Source: Candidatus Kerfeldbacteria bacterium
GTDB taxonomy: Bacteria; Patescibacteriota; Patescibacteriia; PEXW01
Assembly: GCA_903867845.1 (NCBI GenBank)
Contig: CAIPSZ010000100.1
Coordinates: forward strand, 1-10,287
Direction of reading: 5' to 3'
Length of the DNA: 10,287 nt
Shown here: piece after piece, positions 1-6,583 of the stretch
How the letters are laid out: each line of letters starts with the position of its first letter
Numbering within the stretch: the first letter of the stretch is position 1
Made by a program: the position numbers and the translations under genes
The notes under the pieces: model-generated
What the model saw: only the letters and a program-made list of their open reading frames with translations
The model's database searches: none
Told to the model about the DNA's origin: nothing

Positions 1-35
1 ACGGGCACCGGGACCTCTTCCGACCCATGTACCCA

Positions 36-485
36 TCAGCCGACGAGCTGAACGCCGTGCTGGGATCCTGGGACCAACCCTTGAACAAGATGGCGATCTG
101 CATGACCACCGCCTTCGGCACGCACGTCCGGCACCACCCATAGCGTAGGAGCGCGCTGTAACGCCTTTTGCCCTAAACGGAAAATCGCTTCAACATCATC
201 ACGCTGAAAATTCTCTAGCAAGGTAATCGGGCAGCGCTGAGCAAAAGCTAGAGCATTCCCTGTCGCGATGAGCGAACGTGTCGCACTAAACGTTAACGTA
301 CCTTTTGCAAGGATTATTCCATTGAGTTTCAAATGTCGCTCCCGGGGAAGTACGGTGGCCACCACGTGTAGTAAACCACCGCGCTGCACGCGCACGGCGT
401 GTCGGCTCGTTTGACGTTGACCTGCGTGTAACGTGACCGCTGCTCCGTCGTGGTCAGCGTGAATGATGAGGTACGTGTCAATCAC
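36..485 (-). CDS. Short TsaB-like protein (t6A biosynthesis family), GTG start
   Basis: A 149-residue protein that I read as a shortened relative of TsaB (YeaZ), the TsaD partner in making the tRNA modification t6A. Seen: an N-terminal strand start at residues 3-9, then a region around 53-85 containing GTLTFSATR and ATGNALAFAQ. This matches the TsaB pattern of a glycine turn, Ser/Thr-Phe, an Arg, and an Ala/Gly helix followed by a 'CPI' strand. Typical TsaB proteins are over 200 residues, so the C-terminal half is reduced. The start is GTG at 485, overlapping the TGA stop of the upstream gene (GTGA), so translation is probably coupled. No clear Shine-Dalgarno site is visible. The family assignment rests on one motif region and is moderate. 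It could be an inactive paralogue, since TsaB itself has only a structural role. Confidence 0.6.
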   Translation of the reverse strand: MIDTYLIIHADHDGAAVTLHAGQRQTSRHAVRVQRGGLLHVVATVLPRERHLKLNGIILAKGTLTFSATRSLIATGNALAFAQRCPITLLENFQRDDVEAIFRLGQKALQRAPTLWVVPDVRAEGGGHADRHLVQGLVPGSQHGVQLVG

Positions 486-1045
486 CGCTTCAGCTTATCT
501 ACGAGGAGCATTTTTCGATTCTCCAAAATGTCGTACAAGAACCGATCCGTAATGTCATTACGGTACTGGTACTCCTTCTTACTCATCACCGTATACCGAA
601 GGTCATGGTCGAGCTCACGTTGGAAGCGCCGCACGAGACGTCGAAGTTTGAGTCGATTCACCGTTCCGACAATGAAGATGTCTGTTTTGGCTTCCGGTAC
701 GTTCGTAAAGTAGCCCGTGAGTACTGCGTAGAGTACATGGCCAATGCTCTGTACCTTCTTACCAAAATCGTACTCCGTCAAAAGTTGCGCCTTCAGGAAG
801 AGCGCGCGCAGCTCTGGGTAAATGGAAGCTTGAGCGTTCATGTGAAAACGTGCTTGCCCGTCTTCAGTGTCACCAGATTCAACGAGGCCAATCTCTTTCA
901 GGCGGTGGAGTTCGGCACGGACTGCGGCTGGGGTAAGCCGAAGCTTTCGCTGTAATTCTGGTACGGCGTACTGGTGCTCGGGATTGAAAATGAGCACCCG
1001 GAGGAGGGCGTAACGCGTGGGGGTGGCGAAGAGATTTTGGAGCAT
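482..1045 (-). CDS. Winged-helix DNA-binding protein with degenerate nucleotidyltransferase domain
   Basis: A 187-residue protein. Residues 1-70 look like an ArsR-type winged helix: LFATPTRYALLRVL, a helix-turn-helix around 27-50, then a wing ending near ARFHMN. Residues 103-185 look like the minimal nucleotidyltransferase (MNT) fold. The active-site GS is replaced by GYFT (111-114), and the usual Asp-x-Asp is TDIF (121-124), leaving only D122, so I infer it does not transfer nucleotides. It is probably a transcriptional regulator or antitoxin-like protein; proteins of this architecture are common in candidate-phyla genomes. I chose the ATG at 1045 because the helix begins there and the residues encoded upstream look like non-coding translation running through the promoter. 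A good promoter (TTGTTC, 17 bp, TATACT) lies just upstream. Its stop overlaps the next gene. Confidence 0.72.
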   Translation of the reverse strand: MLQNLFATPTRYALLRVLIFNPEHQYAVPELQRKLRLTPAAVRAELHRLKEIGLVESGDTEDGQARFHMNAQASIYPELRALFLKAQLLTEYDFGKKVQSIGHVLYAVLTGYFTNVPEAKTDIFIVGTVNRLKLRRLVRRFQRELDHDLRYTVMSKKEYQYRNDITDRFLYDILENRKMLLVDKLKR

Positions 1046-1076
1046 AGAGGATGGCTCGCCGGTGAGGGCTCCCTGT

Positions 1077-1105
1077 AGTATACTTTGAGCACTTGACACG
1101 AACAA
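1077..1105 (-). promoter_or_regulatory. Promoter of the winged-helix gene, in a divergent palindromic -10
   Basis: On the minus strand, -35 TTGTTC (1105-1100), a 17-bp spacer and -10 TATACT (1082-1077) precede the ATG at 1045 by about 31 bases. The -10 is half of the self-complementary octamer AGTATACT (1077-1084), so the plus strand also reads TATACT (1079-1084), about 29 bases before the divergent gene's ATG at 1114. The plus-strand copy has no recognisable -35. RNA polymerase may therefore compete between the two directions. Confidence 0.6.
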
Positions 1106-1113
1106 GGAACCAC

Positions 1114-3366
1114 ATGGGCAGCATCGAAAAACTGCTGATTTACGACACGACACGTAGCCGTTCCACCGCGCACGTGTTCATCGCTCACCCCAGTCCGGCT
1201 GAAGACCGCGCACTTGGGCAACTGGGTTTTGTCGCGGAACTTGGTACGAATGAACGTATTTTCCAAGAGCTTTTGAGTCGCCTACAGGACTTCCTCAAAG
1301 CCGCGTACTACACGTCTCCCGAAGCCCACGCGGACCTTGCGTTCGAGCATACCGTTCAGGCGTGCAATCGGTACGTGAGCGAGCTTGCGGCCGACTTCGG
1401 CGCGTCCTGGATCGACCAGCTCTCCATGGTACTCTTCACCGTCTGCGACCAGGAAGTACACTTCACCGATGTTGGCCACCTTCTTGGCTTTCTCATTCAC
1501 GAGAAGAAAATTATTGACCTCTTAGGCGGACAGCGTGCGACATCGAAGAAGGTAAACCCAATGAAAGTGTTCTCTTCCATTGCCTCAGGGACTCTCCGTG
1601 GCAATGATGCAATTTTCTTTGGCACCTCAAATATCCTGGACTACTTCTCCGTGGAAAAAGTTCGACGAACAATTGTTGACGCGCCGCTCGGTGGTGCATC
1701 CAGACAATTGGAGACATCCCTTCGAACCGATCCGACGCAAGCCGCTTTTGCAGCGGTCATTCTCCAGCGGCACGCTATACAGGAAATTGAGGTCAATGAA
1801 GAGCCCGTTCGTCCGGTGAACATTCCTGGCGCACCCCAACGTTCAATGGAAGCAATGCTCTCACAAAATGCGCAAACGCAAGCACTGCTCACGCCCTCAC
1901 TTTGGCCGGCAATAAAGCGCTGGGGCGTGCGATTCCTCCGCGCTGCCCGGGTGCGATTCCGTTCTACTATTTTACGAAAACCAACGCGCGTATCCCCGGT
2001 ATTCGAACAACCAGATGTTGAACCAGTGATCACACGCCCGCGAGCCGGTGTTGTACTCCAACCGGACACCGTGCAACCAATGATCCGATCTGGTAAACCA
2101 CCAGCGTACAAGCGCATTTCGACTGTCCTATGGGAACGAAGCCGCGCGGCTATCCAGGCAACTCCCAAACTCGTCTCTGCCGTGAGCCGTTTGGCCCACC
2201 GGGTAAAACGCGCACCCCAGCAACTCCCAACGAATATCGAGCATCGCATTGAAGACGTACGCAGTCTCCCCCAGCGATCCAAAATGCTCTTCTACGGCAC
2301 GGTGGTCGTCGCGGTCATCTTCGCCATCACGCTCATTACGATTGGCTTACAGCGAAGTCATAACAAAGCGGTAAAAGTACAGCAGGACAAGCTTACATCA
2401 ATTCAGCAGGATATCGATCAGGCAAAATCGAGTATTATCTACGGCGACGAAGACCGTGCGCGCACGCTCTTACACGACGCGCAGCAGCTCATTACCGCTC
2501 TTCCTACGTCTACGAACAAGACGAAGCGCAGCCAACTCCAGGCCTCACTGCAGAGCGTTCTGGAACAAACGCGTCACGCCATTACCGTTGCGCCCACCGT
2601 TCTCGCCAGCCTCTCTACAAACGTCCAGCCGGTTGGCGTAGTCCAACTGGGAAACAACCTCTTCACCGTTGATGCAAAGACGAATGCGATTGCCGAGGTG
2701 AGCACGGCGAATGGGAGCGGCAAAGCCTTGGCCACACTTCCAGGTGACATTGGCATGCAGGAGCTCGCGAGCTACGGGAGTGGCGACTTGGTGAGCCTGA
2801 GCGCAAACTACGACGTCGTGACGCAAGGAGTGAACGGAAAAGCGGGTACCCGGGTGAAACTCACCCAGCCAACGACCAATGCGAATCTCGTTGGCCTAGC
2901 AAGTTACAACAACGCCCTCTACCTGGTTGATATTGCGAATAATGCCATTCTGCGCGCCACGAAAACGGGAACGACGTTTACCGCGGTGAATTGGCTGAAG
3001 CAGAGCGAGACACTGGACCAGACAACTGACCTGGCTGTCGATGGCTCGCTCTACGTCCTCCTGAAGAATGGCGAAGTGCGGAAGTACACGCAAGGTCGCC
3101 GGGACCAGCTCGCCCTCTCAACTATTGAGCCGCCGCTCACGAGTGGGTTAAAAATATTCGCCGATACCACGGTCCAGAATCTCTACGTATTGGACCCAGC
3201 GGGCAAGCGCATTGTTGCCTTCACCAAAGCGGGAAAGTTCATCAACCAGTACGCGAATGATGCCTACGCTAATGCGACGGCGCTCACCGTGGACGAACGC
3301 AACCAAAAAATCTACGTGCTCATTGGGACGAACGTCGAAACCACGCCGCTGGTGAAGGCAAAGTAG
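1114..3366 (+). CDS. Single-pass membrane protein: PP2C-like pseudophosphatase domain plus external propeller-like domain
   Basis: A 750-residue protein of unknown role. The ATG at 1114 has AAGGA five bases upstream; an earlier in-frame TTG at 1093 has no such site. Residues 1-225 resemble the PP2C (PPM) fold: strand pair 104-128 (SMVLFTV, then TDVGHLLGFL), then LRGNDAIFFGTSNILDYFS at 161-179, like the family's 'GD-hydrophobic-SDGL' segment. The metal-binding Asp of the usual VGDSR motif is replaced (VGHLL), suggesting a dead phosphatase. Residues 230-390 are basic and proline-containing, probably a linker. One membrane helix lies at about 391-412 after basic residues, so the N-terminus is inside. 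Residues 415-490 look coiled-coil; 495-740 carry repeated strands (LYLVD 602, LYVLL 646, LYVLD 690, IYVLI 733), resembling NHL/beta-propeller blades. I infer a cell-surface sensor or scaffold. Confidence 0.7.
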   Translation: MGSIEKLLIYDTTRSRSTAHVFIAHPSPAEDRALGQLGFVAELGTNERIFQELLSRLQDFLKAAYYTSPEAHADLAFEHTVQACNRYVSELAADFGASWIDQLSMVLFTVCDQEVHFTDVGHLLGFLIHEKKIIDLLGGQRATSKKVNPMKVFSSIASGTLRGNDAIFFGTSNILDYFSVEKVRRTIVDAPLGGASRQLETSLRTDPTQAAFAAVILQRHAIQEIEVNEEPVRPVNIPGAPQRSMEAMLSQNAQTQALLTPSLWPAIKRWGVRFLRAARVRFRSTILRKPTRVSPVFEQPDVEPVITRPRAGVVLQPDTVQPMIRSGKPPAYKRISTVLWERSRAAIQATPKLVSAVSRLAHRVKRAPQQLPTNIEHRIEDVRSLPQRSKMLFYGTVVVAVIFAITLITIGLQRSHNKAVKVQQDKLTSIQQDIDQAKSSIIYGDEDRARTLLHDAQQLITALPTSTNKTKRSQLQASLQSVLEQTRHAITVAPTVLASLSTNVQPVGVVQLGNNLFTVDAKTNAIAEVSTANGSGKALATLPGDIGMQELASYGSGDLVSLSANYDVVTQGVNGKAGTRVKLTQPTTNANLVGLASYNNALYLVDIANNAILRATKTGTTFTAVNWLKQSETLDQTTDLAVDGSLYVLLKNGEVRKYTQGRRDQLALSTIEPPLTSGLKIFADTTVQNLYVLDPAGKRIVAFTKAGKFINQYANDAYANATALTVDERNQKIYVLIGTNVETTPLVKAK

Positions 3367-3371
3367 TAATA

Positions 3372-4628
3372 CTACTCCTCGACGCTTGAGGTGAGGGGAG
3401 GTTTTTCGTTTTCCACATCAACGCTCTTGCGAAAGCCAATCCGTTCCGGGGCGTGGAAACCGTCCAGGCGCATGAGCTCGCCCTCCACGATCGTCTCCTC
3501 GCCGTACCGGTTGTTAATCCAGTCCAGGGCGCGTGCGAGCGCGGCGGGTTTCCGCTTCTCCAGCAAGGAGAGCTGGCCAGAAACTGGCCGCAGCCGGAAC
3601 ACACCCAGCGCGTAGAACGAGGGCGTCCCCTTGCGCACGCCCTCACCCAGCATAGCCCACACCTGCCGGAAAAGCTGCCGCGTGGTCTGAATTGGATGGT
3701 AGACCTTTGTGCTTCCCCCGAGTCCACCCGCCGGTTCAAGACTCACGTGGCTGTACACGCCCTGCGCTTCCAGACCCAGGTCCCGCATGCGCCGGCCGGC
3801 GCGCTCGCACAGCCGCATCACCAAGGCTTTGTGGAAGCGTGGATCCCGGTTCCGCACGCGCAGCACGTGGCTGTGGCCAATGGACTTTGGCTGGCGCGGC
3901 TGGGCCAGGCCGCCGAGCTCCACGGCATTCACGTTGGCCCATAGCTCGTAGCCGCGGATGCCGAATGCCTCCATGAGATTTACGGGCGACGCGGCCTGGA
4001 GCTCGTCCAAGGTGGTAATGCCCAGCTGCTGCAAGTGCGCCGCGGTGGCACCGGCAATGCCCCACGCTTCTTGCACGTCGCGACCTTTCAGGTACGGCGT
4101 GAGGTTGCCGCGGTGCAGGATGACCAAGCCACCTTTCGGCGCAGTGTCCCCGCCGAACTTGGCGAGCCAGCGCGTGGGCGCCACACCCATGGAGCAGGTC
4201 AGCCACTCCCCGACTTCGTTTTTGATACGTTCCTTAATCTCGTAGCCAAGCTGCGCGCCTGCTTCCAAGGACGGCACGAGCCCGGTGAGATCCAAGAATG
4301 CCTCATCAATGGAGTATGGCTCAATACTCTCACTGTACTGGGTGAGGATGCTGAAGATGCGTTTCGTCGTGCTGCGGTACTTGGCCGGATCAACTTCGAC
4401 GAACACGATGTGCGGGCACAGGCGACGCGCTTCGTCAGCGCGCACCCCCGTCTTCACGCCAAAAGCCTTTGCCTCCTTGGACGAAGCGAGCGCGCACCCC
4501 TGACTGGTCATCGTCGCCAGCACGGCCACGGGTTTCCCGCGTAAAAAGGGATTCGCCTGCTGCTCTACCGAGGCGAAGTACGAGTTCATGTCGAGATGGA
4601 GGATGACGCGCTGCATAGGATATGACAT
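3372..4628 (-). CDS. dinB: DNA polymerase IV (Y-family translesion polymerase)
   Basis: A 418-residue Y-family polymerase that copies past damaged bases without proofreading. The catalytic carboxylates are visible: D13 in HLDMNSYF, and D108-E109 in YSIDEAFLDL. F18 matches the steric-gate phenylalanine that excludes ribonucleotides. The palm/fingers region includes ASSKEAKAFGV (48-58) and the thumb helix-hairpin-helix lies near 185-225. A C-terminal little-finger domain follows (about 247-350). QLSLL at 352-356 fits a beta-clamp binding motif, with about 60 further residues beyond it, somewhat more than usual. The start is either ATG 4628 or ATG 4616 (MQRVIL); neither has a Shine-Dalgarno site, and the second would match the usual short lead before the first catalytic strand. 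No SOS box of the GAAC-N4-GTTC kind is visible upstream. It is convergent with the plus-strand gene, five bases between stops. Confidence 0.95.
   Translation of the reverse strand: MSYPMQRVILHLDMNSYFASVEQQANPFLRGKPVAVLATMTSQGCALASSKEAKAFGVKTGVRADEARRLCPHIVFVEVDPAKYRSTTKRIFSILTQYSESIEPYSIDEAFLDLTGLVPSLEAGAQLGYEIKERIKNEVGEWLTCSMGVAPTRWLAKFGGDTAPKGGLVILHRGNLTPYLKGRDVQEAWGIAGATAAHLQQLGITTLDELQAASPVNLMEAFGIRGYELWANVNAVELGGLAQPRQPKSIGHSHVLRVRNRDPRFHKALVMRLCERAGRRMRDLGLEAQGVYSHVSLEPAGGLGGSTKVYHPIQTTRQLFRQVWAMLGEGVRKGTPSFYALGVFRLRPVSGQLSLLEKRKPAALARALDWINNRYGEETIVEGELMRLDGFHAPERIGFRKSVDVENEKPPLTSSVEE
3375..3406 (+). terminator. Probable intrinsic terminator of the 750-aa protein gene
   Basis: CTCCTC (3375-3380) can pair with GGGGAG (3395-3400) over six base pairs including one G-U, followed by G and five T residues (3402-3406). 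The hairpin starts nine bases after the plus-strand stop codon and overlaps the last codons of the convergent dinB. An alternative CCTC/GAGG pairing exists in the same stretch. Confidence 0.5.
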
Positions 4629-4726
4629 ACTGTGGGTATCGACGTGCTTTCCTCACTGATCACTGTATTCTGAACCGTCCGAGGGGAACGATTTAAAAAT
4701 TGCTACTTCTAGGAGAGCGCTACGAT

Positions 4727-4750
4727 AGGCTTGGATCCGCATCCAAGCCT
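4727..4750. terminator. Perfect 10-bp inverted repeat, possible terminator
   Basis: AGGCTTGGAT (4727-4736) and ATCCAAGCCT (4741-4750) form a perfect ten-pair stem with a four-base loop, three bases past the stop of the 84-aa gene. In that gene's direction the stem is not followed by a T-run; in the other direction TATTTATT follows. It could be a weak terminator, a 3'-end stabiliser, or a structure limiting read-through into dinB. Confidence 0.45.
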
Positions 4751-4753
4751 TAT

Positions 4754-5008
4754 TTATTGTCCCTGCACTTCCTCCAAAATCCATTCTAGGCTTTCGGGGC
4801 TGTACGAGAGCACGTAGGTATTGGCCAAATCCGATACGGCAAAGCACCAGTCATAGCCCTTTCCCCGCCGGCGCTGGTAGACCAGATTCAGGCTGTGGAT
4901 ATCGTACCGCTTGCCGCCCCACTCAAAAGCTTTAGGCATCACTTTGGGCCCGTTGAAGTCAACGAAGACGCGAACCTTGGCATGGGGCTGTTCGTGGAAA
5001 ACCAGCAT
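4754..5008 (-). CDS. Small DUF6504-like protein of unknown function
   Basis: An 84-residue soluble protein without signal peptide or membrane helix. The visible pattern is a VRVFVDF strand (12-18), PKAFEWGGKRYDIHSL (25-40), then YDWCFAVSD (52-60), TYVLSYSP (64-71) and a final WILEEV helix (76-81). The order 'P-x-x-F-x-W-x-G-x-R-Y, aromatic-rich strand, Y-x-L-x-Y, W-x-L-x-x-V' recalls DUF6504, a small family whose genes often neighbour translesion polymerase genes. Here dinB is the next gene downstream on the same strand, so a repair-linked role is possible but inferred. The ATG at 5008 is chosen over an upstream ATG at 5071 because AAGGGG lies seven bases before it and the promoter lies between the two. 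Confidence 0.65.
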   Translation of the reverse strand: MLVFHEQPHAKVRVFVDFNGPKVMPKAFEWGGKRYDIHSLNLVYQRRRGKGYDWCFAVSDLANTYVLSYSPESLEWILEEVQGQ

Positions 5009-5021
5009 ATGTGTACCCCTT

Positions 5022-5050
5022 AGTATAACCGAAGAAAAGCCGAAGGTCAA
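5022..5050 (-). promoter_or_regulatory. Strong promoter of the 84-aa gene, very short leader
   Basis: On the minus strand, -35 TTGACC (5050-5045), 17-bp spacer, -10 TATACT (5027-5022). The expected start of transcription is near 5014-5015, only about six bases before the ATG at 5008, which would leave most of the AAGGGG sequence (5020-5015) outside the mRNA. Confidence 0.65.
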
Positions 5051-5051
5051 C

Positions 5052-5080
5052 TTGGCACCCTTCTCGTTCACTGGTAAGGT
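5052..5080 (+). promoter_or_regulatory. Probable promoter of the 131-aa gene
   Basis: On the plus strand, -35 TTGGCA (5052-5057), 17-bp spacer, -10 TAAGGT (5075-5080) with an extended TGG before it. It sits back to back with the minus-strand promoter, the two -35 boxes being one base apart. The expected transcript starts near 5087, giving a leader of about 29 bases that holds the GGAGG ribosome-binding site. Confidence 0.5.
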
Positions 5081-5115
5081 GGGGTCAAAATCAAAAGCTA
5101 AAATTTGGAGGCATA

Positions 5116-5511
5116 ATGATCATTTCCACAATTCACTTCGGGACTTCCTCGTTGAGTGCTTTTTTCACCACAGCGCTGGAGTCCCGAGTAAGGTATAAAG
5201 TTGGGTTTAGCTATAACGCTACAGAGTTTCTGGATGGAGTTACGACTAGCGCCGCTGAATTCGTCGAAGAAAATCCAGATGTTTGTCTGATTTTCTTTGA
5301 AGGCGACATGCGCGAACATGCGCCTACCTTGCATGCAAAAGTACGACAGCTTTTGCCGAAAGCGTTCATCCTCTGGATAGATTACGATGACAATGCTGAT
5401 TACGACTTTCTCGAAGGTGACGAAAACGCGGCGCTTGACCTCTTTATCGCCACTGGGGAGCCGTGGGGAAAACTGCAAAAAGCGTTAGACCGAATTGCGA
5501 ACAAGCTGTAA
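5116..5511 (+). CDS. Orphan receiver-like small protein lacking the phospho-acceptor
   Basis: A 131-residue soluble protein with GGAGG (5107-5111) four bases before the ATG and a strong terminator after the stop, so the plus strand is the coding one here. Alternating strands and helices fit a CheY-like fold: MIISTIHFG, a helix (12-22), YKVGFS, a helix (36-51), PDVCLIFFEGDM (54-65), a helix (69-80), AFILWIDYDD (83-92), then DLFIATGEPW (108-117) and a last helix. Where receivers have the phosphorylated Asp after the third strand, this protein has Phe-Phe-Glu, and the conserved Lys of the KP motif is Thr-Gly-Glu-Pro. If the fold call is right it is a pseudo-receiver working without phosphorylation. 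The assignment comes from pattern only; an unrelated alpha/beta protein is possible. Confidence 0.6.
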   Translation: MIISTIHFGTSSLSAFFTTALESRVRYKVGFSYNATEFLDGVTTSAAEFVEENPDVCLIFFEGDMREHAPTLHAKVRQLLPKAFILWIDYDDNADYDFLEGDENAALDLFIATGEPWGKLQKALDRIANKL

Positions 5512-5526
5512 CATTCGGCACCATGC

Positions 5527-5556
5527 AAAAACCCGCCCTCATGTGAGAGCGGGTTT
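5527..5556. terminator. Bidirectional intrinsic terminator between the 131-aa gene and rplL
   Basis: AAACCCGC (5529-5536) pairs with GCGGGTTT (5549-5556); a C/A mismatch follows, then CTC/GAG around an ATGT loop. On the minus strand the stem is followed by a run of T (5531-5527), a textbook terminator for rplJ-rplL. On the plus strand TTTCTTC follows, serving the convergent 131-aa gene. Confidence 0.88.
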
Positions 5557-5572
5557 CTTCGTATAAATTTCT

Positions 5573-5983
5573 TTACTTTAGGGTAACCGTGGCGCCAGCT
5601 TCCTCGAGCTTCTTCTTCAGCTCGTCAGCTTCTTCCTTGCTGGCGTTCGCCTTCACCACCTTCGGAGCGGCGTCGGCCATGTCCTTGGCTTCCTTCAAGC
5701 CTTGGCCGGTGGCTTCGCGCAGCACCTTGATGACCGCAATCTTGCTGCCACCCGCGCTGGTGAGCTCCACATTGAAGGTGGACTTCTCTTCCGCTTCAGC
5801 GCCTGCCGCGGCACCGGCGGCTGGCATCGCGCCCATCATCATGGGGGCGGCGGCGGAAACCCCGAAATTCTCTTCCAGGACCTTCACGAGTTCCGAAAGG
5901 TCCAAGACCGAGAGCTTCTCGATCTGCTCGACGAGGGCCTTGAACTTCTCCGGCACCTCGACGACTTTCTGTTCATCTGCCAT
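5573..5983 (-). CDS. rplL: 50S ribosomal protein L7/L12
   Basis: A 136-residue protein of the ribosomal stalk, which recruits and activates the translational GTPases. The N-terminal dimerisation domain (about 8-45) contains LVEQIEKLSVLDLSELVKVLEE, as in the family. A hinge rich in Ala, Gly and Met follows (44-66). The C-terminal domain (about 67-136) includes EKSTFNVEL, KIAVIKVLREATGQGLKEAKDM and VKANASKEEADELKKKLEEAG, the factor-binding surface. Length is slightly above the usual 120-130 owing to the hinge and a longer N-terminus. It lies 37 bases after rplJ, and this gap reads as repeated CACTCA-type sequence almost free of G on the coding strand, with no Shine-Dalgarno site before the ATG. 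A strong terminator follows the stop, so it ends the transcript. Confidence 0.98.
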   Translation of the reverse strand: MADEQKVVEVPEKFKALVEQIEKLSVLDLSELVKVLEENFGVSAAAPMMMGAMPAAGAAAGAEAEEKSTFNVELTSAGGSKIAVIKVLREATGQGLKEAKDMADAAPKVVKANASKEEADELKKKLEEAGATVTLK

Positions 5984-6020
5984 ATGCGTGTGAGTTAATG
6001 AGTGAAGTGAGTGAGTGTAG

Positions 6021-6545
6021 TTATGCGGCCTTCTCGGATTTCGCTTTTAGCACCTGGACAAAACCACGCATTGGTCCAGCAAGGACGCCAGCGAAATTGG
6101 TCAACGGCGCTTTAATGGTCCAGACAACCCGGGCAATGAGCTCTTGCTTCCCCGGCAACTTCGCAAGATTCGTCACTTCGGCAGCTGTCATCCAGTTGCC
6201 ATTCAGGATGCCGCCCATGAACTTCAGGTTCTTATTCGTCTTGGCAAAGGCATGGATGAGTGAGGCAGGCTGCACTTCATCGGCAATACCGAAGGCGACT
6301 GCCGCGTTACCGCGAAAAGCCGCGAGCGGTGCAGCGTCTAATCCTGCACTCTCTAAGGCTTTCTTGAGCAAGGTCTTCTTCACCCCGACGAAGGAGACGC
6401 CCGCCTCGCGCAAATTCTTGCGCAGTTGGGTATTATCCTTCACGGTCAGGCCATCCGTTGCTGCGAAAACCGCAACCTTCATGGTGCCCACGTGATCCTG
6501 GAATTGCTTGAGGCTAACTTCTTTCTGCTGTCGTGATTTTGCCAT
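6021..6545 (-). CDS. rplJ: 50S ribosomal protein L10
   Basis: A 174-residue L10, which anchors L7/L12 dimers to 23S rRNA at the stalk base. Family features in order: an N-terminal MAKSRQQK segment, LTVKDNTQLRKNLREAGVSF (33-52), VGVKKTLLKKALE (53-65), the AAVAFG strand, LKFMGGILNGNW (near 107-118), AKLPGKQELIARVV, and a C-terminal helix LTNFAGVLAGPMRGFVQVLKA which, in known L10 proteins, carries the L7/L12 binding sites. The start is ATG 6545; no Shine-Dalgarno site is present, the bases before it being the T-run of an attenuator and a pyrimidine-rich stretch. It is the first gene of a two-gene unit with rplL and appears to be controlled through the leader upstream. The usual neighbour rplA (L1) is not upstream here. 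Confidence 0.97.
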   Translation of the reverse strand: MAKSRQQKEVSLKQFQDHVGTMKVAVFAATDGLTVKDNTQLRKNLREAGVSFVGVKKTLLKKALESAGLDAAPLAAFRGNAAVAFGIADEVQPASLIHAFAKTNKNLKFMGGILNGNWMTAAEVTNLAKLPGKQELIARVVWTIKAPLTNFAGVLAGPMRGFVQVLKAKSEKAA

Positions 6546-6558
6546 ACAGGATGAAGAT

Positions 6559-6583
6559 AAAAAATTCCGGGGTGGATCCCGGA
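6559..6583 (-). terminator. Attenuator terminator just before rplJ
   Basis: On the minus strand TCCGGG (6583-6578), a six-base loop and CCCGGA (6571-6566) form a GC-rich stem, followed by A and six T residues (6564-6559), ending 13 bases before the rplJ ATG. An upstream CGGGG (6602-6598) can instead pair with CCCCG (6572-6568), which would break this hairpin. This is the layout of transcription attenuation. Confidence 0.75.

Noticed and set aside
1..28. Minus-strand ATG at 28 opening a frame to the left edge (MGRKRSRCP)
   Set aside because: Nine codons, no Shine-Dalgarno site and no recognisable family; could be the next gene but cannot be supported.
1093..1098. TTGACA resembling a consensus -35, and TTG as an earlier start
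   Set aside because: A matching -10 would fall inside the coding sequence, and the TTG has no ribosome-binding site while ATG 1114 does.
1046..1153. N-terminal extension of the winged-helix protein to 1153
   Set aside because: The added 36 residues are translated through the promoter and the divergent gene's start and do not look like protein sequence of the family.
4653..4665. Direct repeat TCACTGA-TCACTG upstream of dinB
   Set aside because: Too short to call an operator; it does not fit known LexA boxes and no promoter can be placed with confidence around it.
5098..5478. A 126-codon minus-strand frame opposite the 131-aa gene
   Set aside because: The plus frame has GGAGG, a promoter and a terminator; the minus frame has none and would run against the plus transcript.
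5589..5993. Long plus-strand open frames opposite rplL
   Set aside because: Low-complexity Ser/Ala translation mirroring the Ala/Glu-rich L7/L12; no start signal.
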